Positions 1 to 6,173 of a stretch of 7,300 bases of DNA are shown in pieces (the stretch's first letter is position 1; every line of letters starts with the position of its first letter). A model generated the notes under the pieces. It was not told the origin of the DNA. It did no database searches and worked only from the letters and a program-made list of their open reading frames with translations. Source of the stretch: DAOPXV01 sp035352535 (GTDB taxonomy: Bacteria; Muiribacteriota; UBA9980); NCBI GenBank assembly GCA_964545075.1, contig CAZJFS010000205.1, positions 1 through 7,300 on the forward strand, read 5' to 3'. A program made the position numbers and the translations under genes.

Positions 1-8
1 ATCCCGTT

Positions 9-39
9 GGTCGCGCAAGGCATTTCATCTTGCGCGGCC
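9..39 (-). other. GC-rich hairpin downstream of the DA1-like gene
   Basis: An inverted repeat with 8 perfect pairs (CGCGCAAG at 12-19, CTTGCGCG at 29-36) extends to about 11 pairs with one G-T wobble at 9-39, around a 9-base loop. It lies about 30 bases past the stop codon of the minus-strand LIM/DA1-like gene, so it could end that transcript. No run of T follows it on either strand within the window, so it does not qualify as a standard intrinsic terminator. It may be an RNA 3'-end stabiliser or part of something beyond the window edge. The structure is seen directly; the role is unknown. Confidence 0.35.
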
Positions 40-67
40 TCGGTCAATATATGAAAAGAAGCCGTGT

Positions 68-1459
68 TTATTGTTTTTTCCGTATGAATAATCTGAATAC
101 GCCGCCGGTGCCTTCATTTTTTTCGATGTTACTGACTTTTCTGAAGCCGTCGCCGTATATGTCTTGCCTTGCTTCTATGAGCTTCGCGCCTTTTTCGTCG
201 CCGATATAATTCAATGTTTTATATCTTATCCATTCGGCGAAACCTTCCTCGATTTCAATGTTTTTGTAATCAGGCGAAACGTCGTGCATATAAGCGTGCG
301 CGTATTCGTGCGCCAGAACGCCTATCAAAAGGTTTTTGGGCAGGTTTTCCTGGACGTATATGTCGAACTTGTCGCCCTGCCTTGAAAATATTCCGAGCGG
401 TATGCTCGCGCCTTCAGCCGCCGTGGGAGTTTCTTTTCCGAGCTTTTCCATTTCCTTTATTTCTTTGAAGCTGATGGCGTTGACATGGCCTATCTCCATT
501 GAATATTCCTTGACTATGAAGGCCGCTACGGATTCATATAGATTTTTAACCGTCGCGATATCTTTGACCGATGTCGCTTCGCAATCGGGGCAGATTTTTC
601 TTCCGTCGGTGAGGGTGACCGGATTTGCGCCCGTCGGGAGCCCGCACACGCCGCATTTAGGCGAATTCTTCTGACAATCGGGACAGTAGGTCTGCTCGAC
701 TATTCTGTAATTATAACTTGCCTGCATTATGAATTTTCCGCAGCCGTAGCACTTTTTAAGGTTGCTATAACATTTGGGACAGACATTCTGGCCCTGCACT
801 TCGCTCAGGCTGATTGAAGGCACCTTGCAAAGCGAACATTTCATGGTTTTATCGTTACATTTAGTGCATATATACGTTACGTCGCCGTCTTTTGGGTCTT
901 TATATTGAACGTATGTTCCGGCGATGTGGTTTTTGCATATTTCGCATACCGGCATTTTGGATATTTTATCGTAACATCCTGCGCAGAGGCGGTTTCCTTC
1001 GTAAGAACTAAGGCTTGCCGAAGGGATGTTGCAGACGCTGCAGCGTTCGGATTTAGCCAGGCACTCCTGGCAGATTGAACTTACCGCGCCGGTTGACGCA
1101 TCGGTGTATCTGGTATAACTTCCGATTATATGTTTCTGGCAGAGAGCGCATTTATCGGCCTGCTTAACCTGATTATAACAGGCGGAGCACATCTTGTTTC
1201 CGTCCAGGACGTTTTCTTCGCGCATGATGCCCTTACAGAACGGACATTTTGGAGATTTTTCATAGCAGGCCAGACAGATGAAATATTCGCCGGAAGCGCC
1301 TTCCATTTTATAATATTTGCCTTCGATATTATTGCGGCATACCCCGCATGTCAACTGCTGGGCTTTTGAAAAATCCGGGAATGATAGTAATGCCGCGGAT
1401 ATGATAAGCATATATAAAATAAGCGGTATCTGATATATTTTAAATTTATCGACTGGCAA
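68..1459 (-). CDS. Exported LIM-like zinc-module protein with C-terminal DA1-type metallopeptidase domain
   Basis: 463 residues from the TTG start chosen here. An N-terminal hydrophobic segment (about residues 8-28) looks like a signal peptide or membrane anchor. Residues 38-293 hold four tandem units, each with four CxxC knuckles (first cysteines at 38, 104, 172 and 237), 32 paired cysteines in all. Knuckle spacing is regular: 18-22 residues, then 6, then 15-17. This resembles LIM double zinc fingers, but uses only cysteine and has 6 rather than 2 residues between the two halves. The C-terminal domain has HEYAH (His384, Glu385, His388), then EEG (Glu405 the likely third zinc ligand), then YGDGFR at 435-440. 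Order and spacing match the plant DA1 LIM-peptidase family as I recall it, so a zinc peptidase of the DA1-like type is likely. Four zinc modules in an exported protein is odd, because periplasmic cysteines usually oxidise. An upstream AT-rich stretch has TATAAT-like hexamers (1504-1515) but no convincing -35. Substrate unknown. Confidence 0.88.
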   Translation of the reverse strand: MPVDKFKIYQIPLILYMLIISAALLSFPDFSKAQQLTCGVCRNNIEGKYYKMEGASGEYFICLACYEKSPKCPFCKGIMREENVLDGNKMCSACYNQVKQADKCALCQKHIIGSYTRYTDASTGAVSSICQECLAKSERCSVCNIPSASLSSYEGNRLCAGCYDKISKMPVCEICKNHIAGTYVQYKDPKDGDVTYICTKCNDKTMKCSLCKVPSISLSEVQGQNVCPKCYSNLKKCYGCGKFIMQASYNYRIVEQTYCPDCQKNSPKCGVCGLPTGANPVTLTDGRKICPDCEATSVKDIATVKNLYESVAAFIVKEYSMEIGHVNAISFKEIKEMEKLGKETPTAAEGASIPLGIFSRQGDKFDIYVQENLPKNLLIGVLAHEYAHAYMHDVSPDYKNIEIEEGFAEWIRYKTLNYIGDEKGAKLIEARQDIYGDGFRKVSNIEKNEGTGGVFRLFIRKKQ

Positions 1460-1467
1460 ATCGAACA

Positions 1468-1474
1468 CTCCTTT
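1468..1474 (-). promoter_or_regulatory. Ribosome binding site that sets a TTG start
   Basis: On the minus strand AAAGGAG runs directly into an in-frame GTG (1468-1466), which is therefore too close to serve as the start. An in-frame TTG three codons later (1459-1457) sits 8 bases after the Shine-Dalgarno, which is ideal spacing. The gene is therefore annotated from TTG at 1459, not from the longer GTG. Confidence 0.7.
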
Positions 1475-1570
1475 ATTATGAACTGAGCTTTGCGCGGCTG
1501 CTAATTATAATTATATCTGAATTTCATAAAATTACCACGTGTTTTTCAAAAAAGTTTCAGTTATTTGAGA

Positions 1571-1584
1571 TGAAAATGATTTTA
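1571..1584 (+). repeat. Palindromic operator-like repeat, copy 1 (TGAAAATGATTTTA)
   Basis: This 14-base sequence occurs again at 1663-1676. Its core AAAAT-G-ATTTT is a perfect inverted repeat around one central base. It lies about 150 bases upstream of the predicted start of flp transcription, the usual range for a sigma-54 enhancer site. It also scores partly as a Fur-type 7-1-7 box. Protein bound is unknown. Confidence 0.5.
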
Positions 1585-1602
1585 TTGGATTTTGCGACAG
1601 TT

Positions 1603-1632
1603 GCCGTTTATTAAAACGGCCCGCCTTTTTTT
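1603..1632 (+). terminator. Possible terminator-like hairpin upstream of flp
   Basis: GCCGTTT (1603-1609) and AAACGGC (1614-1620) can form a 7-pair stem with a 4-base loop. After CCGCC comes a run of seven T on the plus strand. The gap between stem and T run makes it a weak intrinsic terminator. No plus-strand gene lies upstream, so it would only shield flp from read-through, or it may simply be structured leader DNA between the two palindromes. Confidence 0.3.
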
Positions 1633-1662
1633 ATTATTGGAATTTACAACAGATAAATGTTT

Positions 1663-1676
1663 TGAAAATGATTTTA
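1663..1676 (+). repeat. Palindromic operator-like repeat, copy 2 (TGAAAATGATTTTA)
   Basis: Exact second copy of the sequence at 1571-1584, with 92 bases between the copies. It ends 24 bases before the -24 element of the flp sigma-54 promoter, so a protein bound here could touch the promoter complex. A pair of identical sites upstream of a sigma-54 promoter is typical of activator or co-regulator binding, but this is inference from sequence only. Confidence 0.5.
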
Positions 1677-1700
1677 CCCGGCTTAGGGTGATATTAACTT

Positions 1701-1716
1701 TGGCACGCATTATGCA
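1701..1716 (+). promoter_or_regulatory. Sigma-54 (RpoN) promoter of the Flp prepilin gene
   Basis: TGGCACG, four bases, then ATGCA. This matches the -24/-12 consensus TGGCACG-N4-TTGCA with a single mismatch and correct 12-base spacing from GG (1702) to GC (1714). Transcription should start near 1727, giving a leader of about 45 bases before the ATG at 1772. The same 15-base core occurs, on the other strand, at 7008-7022. RpoN promoters need an AAA+ activator, so flp is expected to be switched by a signal and not expressed constitutively. Confidence 0.8.
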
Positions 1717-1771
1717 ATATTAGTTTGCGACAGGAAAAGAAAAAAAGTTGAAAATAAAAGGAGTGATAGTT

Positions 1772-1927
1772 ATGAAAAAATTCTTTATGAACGAAGACGG
1801 GCAGGGCATGGTGGAATACGGTTTGATATTGGGTCTTATCGCGATCGTCGTAATTGCCGCTCTTTCAGCTACCGGCACGTCTCTCACCGGACTTTTCAAT
1901 AAAACTTCCACCGCAATTAAGTCATAA
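1772..1927 (+). CDS. flp: Flp-type (class IVb) prepilin
   Basis: A 51-residue protein with an AAAGGAG site 8 bases before the ATG. The short charged leader ends MNEDG, then QGMVEY and a hydrophobic helix of about 16 residues (residues 17-33), followed by a small polar tail rich in Thr, Ser and Lys. This is the Flp/Fap class IVb pattern: prepilin peptidase (TadV/CpaA type) would cut after Gly10, leaving Glu at position 5 and Tyr at 6 of the mature pilin. Mature Flp subunits polymerise through the helix into thin adhesive pili assembled by Tad machinery at the inner membrane. No tad/cpa genes are visible here, so the assembly genes must lie elsewhere. It is monocistronic, with a sigma-54 promoter upstream and a terminator downstream. 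Confidence 0.92.
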   Translation: MKKFFMNEDGQGMVEYGLILGLIAIVVIAALSATGTSLTGLFNKTSTAIKS

Positions 1928-1972
1928 GCGCCTTCAGATTTTTATAATTGCTTACGATAGCGAAGTTTATGT

Positions 1973-2005
1973 AAAAAAAACGCGCCGTGCATAACGGCGC
2001 GTTTT
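1973..2005. terminator. Bidirectional terminator between flp and the TPR lipoprotein gene
   Basis: CGCGCCG (1981-1987) pairs perfectly with CGGCGCG (1995-2001) around a 7-base loop. Eight A precede the stem and four T follow it. On the minus strand this gives a stem followed by eight T, a strong terminator for the TPR lipoprotein transcript ending at 2031. On the plus strand it gives a weaker T run for flp. The two genes converge on it. Confidence 0.88.
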
Positions 2006-2030
2006 AAAATGCTTTTGCGTGTTTCCGGTT

Positions 2031-2663
2031 TTAATACCCTTCGAGTTTAAGATCGTTCAATATGGCGTTGGCGATGTTTGATACCGCCGAAGTTCCGTCG
2101 GTCACGTCAGTGCTTTTGGCTTTTTCGATCTGCGCCTTCGCGTTTTTATTGTTGCCCGTGTAATAATATGCGATACCCATAAGGGCGTGCGCCTGGGCGC
2201 TCGATATGTCGAGCGTGTATTCCGAAACATAAGCCTGATCGAGATTATTGATGTTTATCGCTTCCAGCAGCGAGACGGCGTTCTTATAGTCGCCTTCTTT
2301 TCCGCGCGATATTAAAACGCCGGCGTAGCCGAGATTCGCGTCATTGGATGTCGATTTGACCTTTTCAAAATATGCGCAGGCCTTGTCGGTGTCGTTAAGC
2401 TGCGCGTAAGCCCAGGCTATGCCTGTGTGCGCCGATGTTTCCTCGCTTTTGTTCGGCGTTTGTTCGAGTACATTTCTGAAAGCGATTATTGCGTTGTTGT
2501 TATCGCCCACTCGCACATACTGCCACGCGCTCTGAAGATCCTGGTCGAGTTTCGGGGCGGTCCCTACGACTCCGCCTCCGCCCGAGGCGCAACCCAGGGC
2601 GAGAAACGCTATTGAAAATATCGCCAGTACCAGCGTTTGAAATCTTCCGTTATTTTTTTTCAT
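2031..2663 (-). CDS. Predicted outer-membrane lipoprotein with four TPR-like repeats
   Basis: 210 residues from the ATG chosen here. A charged start and hydrophobic stretch (11-23) lead to a lipobox-like LALGC with Cys25 as the lipidated residue. The next residue is Ala, not Asp, which by the Lol rule favours sorting to the outer membrane. A Gly-rich linker follows, then helical repeats with TPR spacing at about 44-70, 77-104, 110-136 and 158-184, each with the small and aromatic residues typical of TPRs (for example GIAWAYAQLND, GIAYYYTGNN). TPR lipoproteins usually act as docking scaffolds for envelope machines such as pilus or secretion assemblies. The partner cannot be told here. The stop codon of the upstream metallopeptidase is 92 bases away with no terminator between, so the two are probably co-transcribed. 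A longer in-frame GTG start at 2735 is discussed separately. Confidence 0.88.
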   Translation of the reverse strand: MKKNNGRFQTLVLAIFSIAFLALGCASGGGGVVGTAPKLDQDLQSAWQYVRVGDNNNAIIAFRNVLEQTPNKSEETSAHTGIAWAYAQLNDTDKACAYFEKVKSTSNDANLGYAGVLISRGKEGDYKNAVSLLEAININNLDQAYVSEYTLDISSAQAHALMGIAYYYTGNNKNAKAQIEKAKSTDVTDGTSAVSNIANAILNDLKLEGY

Positions 2664-2732
2664 TTGTCTCCTCTTCATCAATACCCGTGAATAATTCCCT
2701 ATACAAAAATCAAAATTATCAGTGTTAAAATT

Positions 2733-2746
2733 CACGCTCTACCTCC
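2733..2746 (-). promoter_or_regulatory. Alternative upstream GTG start with good Shine-Dalgarno
   Basis: On the minus strand GGAGG (2746-2742) is followed after 6 bases by GTG (2735-2733), in frame with the TPR lipoprotein and only 20 bases past the stop of the metallopeptidase gene. It would add 24 residues in front of the signal peptide, which would leave an unusually long n-region. The ATG at 2663 has AGAGGAG but only 4 bases of spacing. The lipoprotein signal favours the ATG; the GTG site may instead keep ribosomes loaded across the intergenic gap. Confidence 0.4.
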
Positions 2747-2755
2747 GCTAATCGC

Positions 2756-5365
2756 CTATTTTAAAACCGCGATCTTTCCATATTTCGCGGTTACGCCGTT
2801 GTTGTCCTCGACTGAAAAATAATAAATGCCGTTGGATACGATATCCATCGAATCGTTCGCCAGGGTCCAGCGGTAATTTCTCGCGAATACGCCGTCGTAC
2901 GAAGCTACGGTGTTCGAATAAACATCGTGTATCTTTATCTTGAACGGCGGCGCTCCGCCCTGCCATGTGATGTTAGCGAATGTTACGGCCGGATTCGGCG
3001 CTGAATAAAGGCTCGATACGTCATTTGAAACGTTTCCGGCCTGATAATTGATATTATACGCGGCGGCGTTTTGTGACCTGTCGGCGACGGTAAGTTTTAT
3101 CGCTCCCGACCCGCCGTAATTTGAAATTCTGACAAGCCCTTCGGTTTCGAAATATTTATATTCGACGCCTTCCGGCGCTTCCACTTTCACTTTATCCGCG
3201 GCGACGCCCGATCCGCCATCCGTGATCTGAATGTCTATAATGCCGTTCGCGCGGCGCATTTCAGATACGGCCGGCGCGACGTCGTCGAACATGAGATAAT
3301 AATCGCCCGTAGTGTTAACGTTAGCCGCAATCATGCTTCCGTCTTTCATGTAGCTTTCACAGTAACGGAAACCCGACGGCGAACTCGCGTCTTTTTCATA
3401 TATGCCAAGCTGCCCCGCCGAAATATTGGAGGGCGTTATGTCGCGGAAATTGAAGCTGACCTCCGAGCTTTTATAGACTCGCTTNNNNNNNNNNNNNNNN
3501 NNNNNNNNNNNNNNNNNNNNNNNNNNNNNNNNNNNNNNNNNNNNNNNNNNNNNNNNNNNNNNNNNNNNNNNNNNNNNNNNNNNNCCGGTCGCGGACGTCT
3601 GCGAGTCCGTCATATCGATACGGGCCGAAAAATAACCTCGCCCGTCTCCGAAAGAAATCATATTTAACACCCTGTTTTGAAGTTTTCTTATTTCAAATTC
3701 CGTCTTTATGGTTCCTGTCAGGTTGTTTTCATCTTCGCCGGTGACGCTCACTTCGAACAGGCCGCTGTATAGGACGTGATAAGTTCCGGTATAAAGATTT
3801 TTCTGCGCCGTGTTCATCGTGACCTTTTCGTCAGGCCCGCCCGAGCGCTTGACTATTACCTGAGGTTTGGAGACGCTCTTGACCGTTATATACATATCGT
3901 CCGCGAGTATCGGGTTCGGATAAATTCCGACCGTCGGGCCCGCGTATCCGACCGCATAATGATATTTGGTCGGCCCGCGTTCCGCCGTAAGCGAAGGTAC
4001 TAAAAGCACGCTGTTATAAGTGATGCCGAATTCCGCGAGGTCTATGAATCCCTGGTTGTCGCCGTTGAGCGTAATGTTTTTTACCACGATCGTGCCGTCC
4101 TTATTGAACATGCAGACGCGGGGATAATAGGTTCCGGAAGCCGAGCCTGAAAATTCAAGCACGTGCGATTTGGAAGCGGCGTATTTAAACATTATATAAT
4201 TCGCGCTCCAGTAATTGAGGTCGAAGCTTCTGTCGCGCACGGGGTAGCCCGTATGCGTCTGAAGCGGGTCGATGTTTATTACGAAATCCTTATATTTATA
4301 TTTAGAGAAACCCTTCGGATTGATGTAATTCGTCAAAGTCCAGTCGGCGAATATGTCCTTGAATTTAACGTCCGGGTATCCGGCCGACGCCAGCGCGAAA
4401 TCTATCGTGCGGGTTCCCTTATCGCCGCTCCTGGTGAGATTTCTCATGAAATTCTGCTGCTCGGTGACGTTGGAGCCGCCGTATTGTTCGAATAAATATC
4501 TTATGAAAAGAAACGACGCGCCGTAGTGCGCTATCGGTTCAACGTCATAGCTTAATGGAAGAAGGCTTATGGACGGGTTTTTCATGAAGGCGTTCATTTT
4601 GTCGTCCAGCGCTCTGTTTCCGACGATATACGCGGCGTTGTCCGCCATACCTTCGCCCACCCACGATTCTTCTTTGGGGTTCTGGTTGTATTGTATCATG
4701 TGGAAGAACTCGTGTGAAAGAGTGTGCATGAACGTTGGGTTCGCGGGGATATAGTCGTATCCGTTCATGTAGAACATTTCGCGCTGATTCGAGCGCAGGC
4801 CGATCGTCTGGGCCTGCGAATCGGGAAGCTCGTCGGTCGGGTCGAAATATCCGATGATCGAATTGCTTGATGTCACTATACGCGTGATCAATACGGTCAC
4901 TCTTATGTCGTTATCGATTCCGGGGCTGTTTTCCTGGCCGAAATATGCCGTCTCGGTAGGATAGTATGTGTTGTCGAAAGTCGAGGCTATGGTCTCTATC
5001 TGAGGCTGGGTGATGAGATTTCCCGTCCACAGGGTGTTGTCGACGTAAATATAGCAGTGCCCCCCGACCTTTCTCAGCGTCGCGGTTATTTTGTCATATC
5101 CGACATTTTTGAAGTTATAGACGAAGAAGCTGCGCTGGTCGCCGAGCAGGTCCCGGTTCGGCGCTGCCGGGGCCATGTTTTTCATCTGGCCGGCCTTGAA
5201 TTCGGCTAAAAGCGGCGTTACTTTCGCCTTTATCTGTTCTATGTCAGGCCTTCCGGCGGAGCCGTGATTAGGTTCGGCGAGCGCCGTGCCCATATAGCAG
5301 ACCGCGATTGAAATTATGAGCAAAATGGTTAAAACCATAAGTTTAACGCCTGTTTTTATTATCAT
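2756..5365 (-). CDS. Large exported HExxH metallopeptidase with Ig-like regions and FlgD/type-IX-like C-terminal domain
   Basis: About 869 residues if the N gap is the true length. ATG 5365 is chosen because AGGAG lies 8 bases before it; the ATG at 5395 has no Shine-Dalgarno. A signal peptide ends near ALA-EPN (30/31). The catalytic domain has SHEFFHMIQ (His218, Glu219, His222), then ESWVGEG with Glu238 as the likely third ligand. A YGASFLF segment follows near 281. This arrangement resembles M30/hyicolysin-like or MXAN_6640-type gluzincins; the exact family is not certain. Middle regions look like beta-sandwich repeats. The last 86 residues (from about 784) have APNP, IHDVYSN, a Trp, SNGIYYF and a final KIAVLK. 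That is the pattern of FlgD-type Ig or type-IX-secretion-like C-terminal domains, implying delivery to or across the outer membrane. The 100-N gap near residues 593-627 hides part of the protein. Substrate unknown. It lies upstream of the TPR lipoprotein in the same transcript direction. Confidence 0.83.
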   Translation of the reverse strand: MIIKTGVKLMVLTILLIISIAVCYMGTALAEPNHGSAGRPDIEQIKAKVTPLLAEFKAGQMKNMAPAAPNRDLLGDQRSFFVYNFKNVGYDKITATLRKVGGHCYIYVDNTLWTGNLITQPQIETIASTFDNTYYPTETAYFGQENSPGIDNDIRVTVLITRIVTSSNSIIGYFDPTDELPDSQAQTIGLRSNQREMFYMNGYDYIPANPTFMHTLSHEFFHMIQYNQNPKEESWVGEGMADNAAYIVGNRALDDKMNAFMKNPSISLLPLSYDVEPIAHYGASFLFIRYLFEQYGGSNVTEQQNFMRNLTRSGDKGTRTIDFALASAGYPDVKFKDIFADWTLTNYINPKGFSKYKYKDFVINIDPLQTHTGYPVRDRSFDLNYWSANYIMFKYAASKSHVLEFSGSASGTYYPRVCMFNKDGTIVVKNITLNGDNQGFIDLAEFGITYNSVLLVPSLTAERGPTKYHYAVGYAGPTVGIYPNPILADDMYITVKSVSKPQVIVKRSGGPDEKVTMNTAQKNLYTGTYHVLYSGLFEVSVTGEDENNLTGTIKTEFEIRKLQNRVLNMISFGDGRGYFSARIDMTDSQTSATXXXXXXXXXXXXXXXXXXXXXXXXXXXXXXXXXXKRVYKSSEVSFNFRDITPSNISAGQLGIYEKDASSPSGFRYCESYMKDGSMIAANVNTTGDYYLMFDDVAPAVSEMRRANGIIDIQITDGGSGVAADKVKVEAPEGVEYKYFETEGLVRISNYGGSGAIKLTVADRSQNAAAYNINYQAGNVSNDVSSLYSAPNPAVTFANITWQGGAPPFKIKIHDVYSNTVASYDGVFARNYRWTLANDSMDIVSNGIYYFSVEDNNGVTAKYGKIAVLK
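3485..3584. other. Assembly gap of 100 Ns inside the metallopeptidase gene
   Basis: Exactly 100 N is the common placeholder for a scaffold gap of unknown length. Both flanks are open in the same minus-strand frame when 100 bases are assumed, and the sequence on each side reads as beta-rich extracellular protein, so a single gene is likely. The true number of missing residues is unknown. A collapsed repeat of Ig-like domains is a plausible reason for the gap. Confidence 0.95.
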
Positions 5366-5508
5366 CTGCAAATCTCCTATAATAATATATGCCATAAATA
5401 AATTTTCTGGTTCAAATTTACTTATCGGTTTTATTTATTAAACATTAACCAATAAAAAAATCAGTTTCAGCGATTTTTATCTATTTGTGATAATATTTCC
5501 AGGATCGC

Positions 5509-5551
5509 AAAAAAAAGAGGAGCGTCATTTATAGCGACGCCCCTCTTTTTT
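5509..5551. terminator. Terminator of the serine-rich protein gene (bidirectional in form)
   Basis: AAAAAAGAGG (5511-5520) pairs with CCTCTTTTTT (5542-5551). After one mismatch GCGTC (5522-5526) pairs with GACGC (5536-5540), leaving a 9-base loop. The A run and T run make it a terminator on either strand. On the minus strand it lies about 65 bases past the stop at 5616 and upstream of the metallopeptidase gene, so it separates these two minus-strand genes into different transcripts. The rest of 5366-5615 is AT-rich; it must contain the metallopeptidase promoter, but I see no clear -35/-10 pair. Confidence 0.88.
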
Positions 5552-5615
5552 ACTTGTACTTTATATTATCGTAAAGTTATATTAAATTTATACCGTTGAA
5601 TTATTAGAAACGTTA

Positions 5616-6173
5616 TTAATAGTTATAATCGCTGCTGCTGGAGCCGGTGTATGGGTCGTACGAATCGCTTGAAGAAGACGATGACGAAGATGAGCTGTCG
5701 TCGCTCGATGATCCGCAGCCGTTATCGTAATCCGCCGGGTAGCCTGTCGAGGCCGTTGGGATCGTACCGTTCTGCGTGTGATCGTAATCGCTCGATGATG
5801 ACGACGAAGAAGAGCTGCCGCTCGATGATCCGCAGCCGTTATCGTTGTCATTATCCGCCGGGTAGCCCGTCGAGGCCGTTGGGATCGTACCGTTCTGCGT
5901 ATGATCGTAACTTGAGGAACCTGTATTATTAGCGGGCTGTGAAGATGACGGTTCGTTATCTGCCGGGCATCCTGTCGCGGGGATCGGCTGTCCCGTATGG
6001 TCCGTATGTGAAGTTACCGGCGTGCCGGCTGTCGTATGAGCTTTTTCCGTTTTTTTGGCTGTCGTATGTTTCGCCGTTTTTTTAGCGTTGCCCGCCGTTT
6101 TTTCAGCGGCTGAAGCTGGCATGCCCGTGGAAATAAAGAATAAAGCGATCAAAACAACTATAAATTTTTTCAT
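5616..6173 (-). CDS. Secreted serine-rich repeat protein, unknown function
   Basis: 185 residues; GGGGAG lies 6 bases before the ATG. A signal peptide ends near SAA-EK (23/24). Residues 24-57 are rich in Lys, Thr, Ala and His. A repeat module follows: a degenerate copy at 59-73 (DHTGQPIPATGCPAD) and two near-identical copies starting at 90 and 131 (DHTQNGTIPTASTGYPAD), 41 residues apart. Each copy carries one nearby cysteine (69, 114, 153). Runs of 8-10 serines mixed with Asp and Gly follow the last two copies, and the tail is Ser/Asp/Tyr-rich. Serines are written with mixed TCN and AGC codons, which suggests selection for the amino acid and not fresh slippage of one codon. It looks disordered and extracellular, possibly a surface, matrix or linker protein and possibly glycosylated at Ser/Thr; none of that is shown by sequence. 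No known family recognised. Confidence 0.82.
   Translation of the reverse strand: MKKFIVVLIALFFISTGMPASAAEKTAGNAKKTAKHTTAKKTEKAHTTAGTPVTSHTDHTGQPIPATGCPADNEPSSSQPANNTGSSSYDHTQNGTIPTASTGYPADNDNDNGCGSSSGSSSSSSSSSDYDHTQNGTIPTASTGYPADYDNGCGSSSDDSSSSSSSSSSDSYDPYTGSSSSDYNY
5702..5787 (-). repeat. Intragenic tandem repeat, promoter-distal copy
   Basis: 86 bases nearly identical to 5819-5910, with only a few substitutions plus a 6-base deletion relative to that copy. It encodes the third DHTQNG...GYPAD module of the serine-rich protein. Modules recur every 123 bases (41 codons) measured from their upstream ends, and the length difference keeps the reading frame. Confidence 0.85.
5819..5910 (-). repeat. 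Intragenic tandem repeat, promoter-proximal copy
   Basis: 92-base copy of the repeat at 5702-5787 with 6 extra bases (an added Asp-Asn pair). It encodes the second module of the serine-rich protein. An older, more diverged copy of the motif lies upstream in the gene near protein residues 59-73, consistent with stepwise expansion. Confidence 0.85.

Noticed and set aside
1..28. Possible minus-strand gene start (ATG at 28) running off the left edge
   Set aside because: The ATG lies in the loop of the 9-39 hairpin, only nine codons are visible and GAGG is a weak Shine-Dalgarno; not supportable.
107..1350. Calling the cysteine repeats canonical LIM domains
   Set aside because: The spacing between the two zinc halves is 6 rather than 2 residues and the histidine ligand is missing, so they are described as LIM-like only.
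1720..1911. Minus-strand open frame opposite the flp gene
   Set aside because: It is antisense to a clear prepilin gene with promoter and ribosome binding site; no start signal and no recognisable protein.
4163..4495. 110-codon plus-strand open frame inside the metallopeptidase gene
   Set aside because: Lies opposite conserved-looking protein sequence and shows no ribosome binding site or known motif.
5588..5851. Minus-strand frame giving a Thr/His/Arg/Ala-rich product
   Set aside because: Out-of-frame reading of the serine-codon repeats of the 5616-6173 gene; composition is an artefact of the repeated codons.
5702..5910. CRISPR-like or mobile repeat
   Set aside because: Only two long copies, coding and in frame, with an indel that keeps frame; this is protein-repeat expansion.
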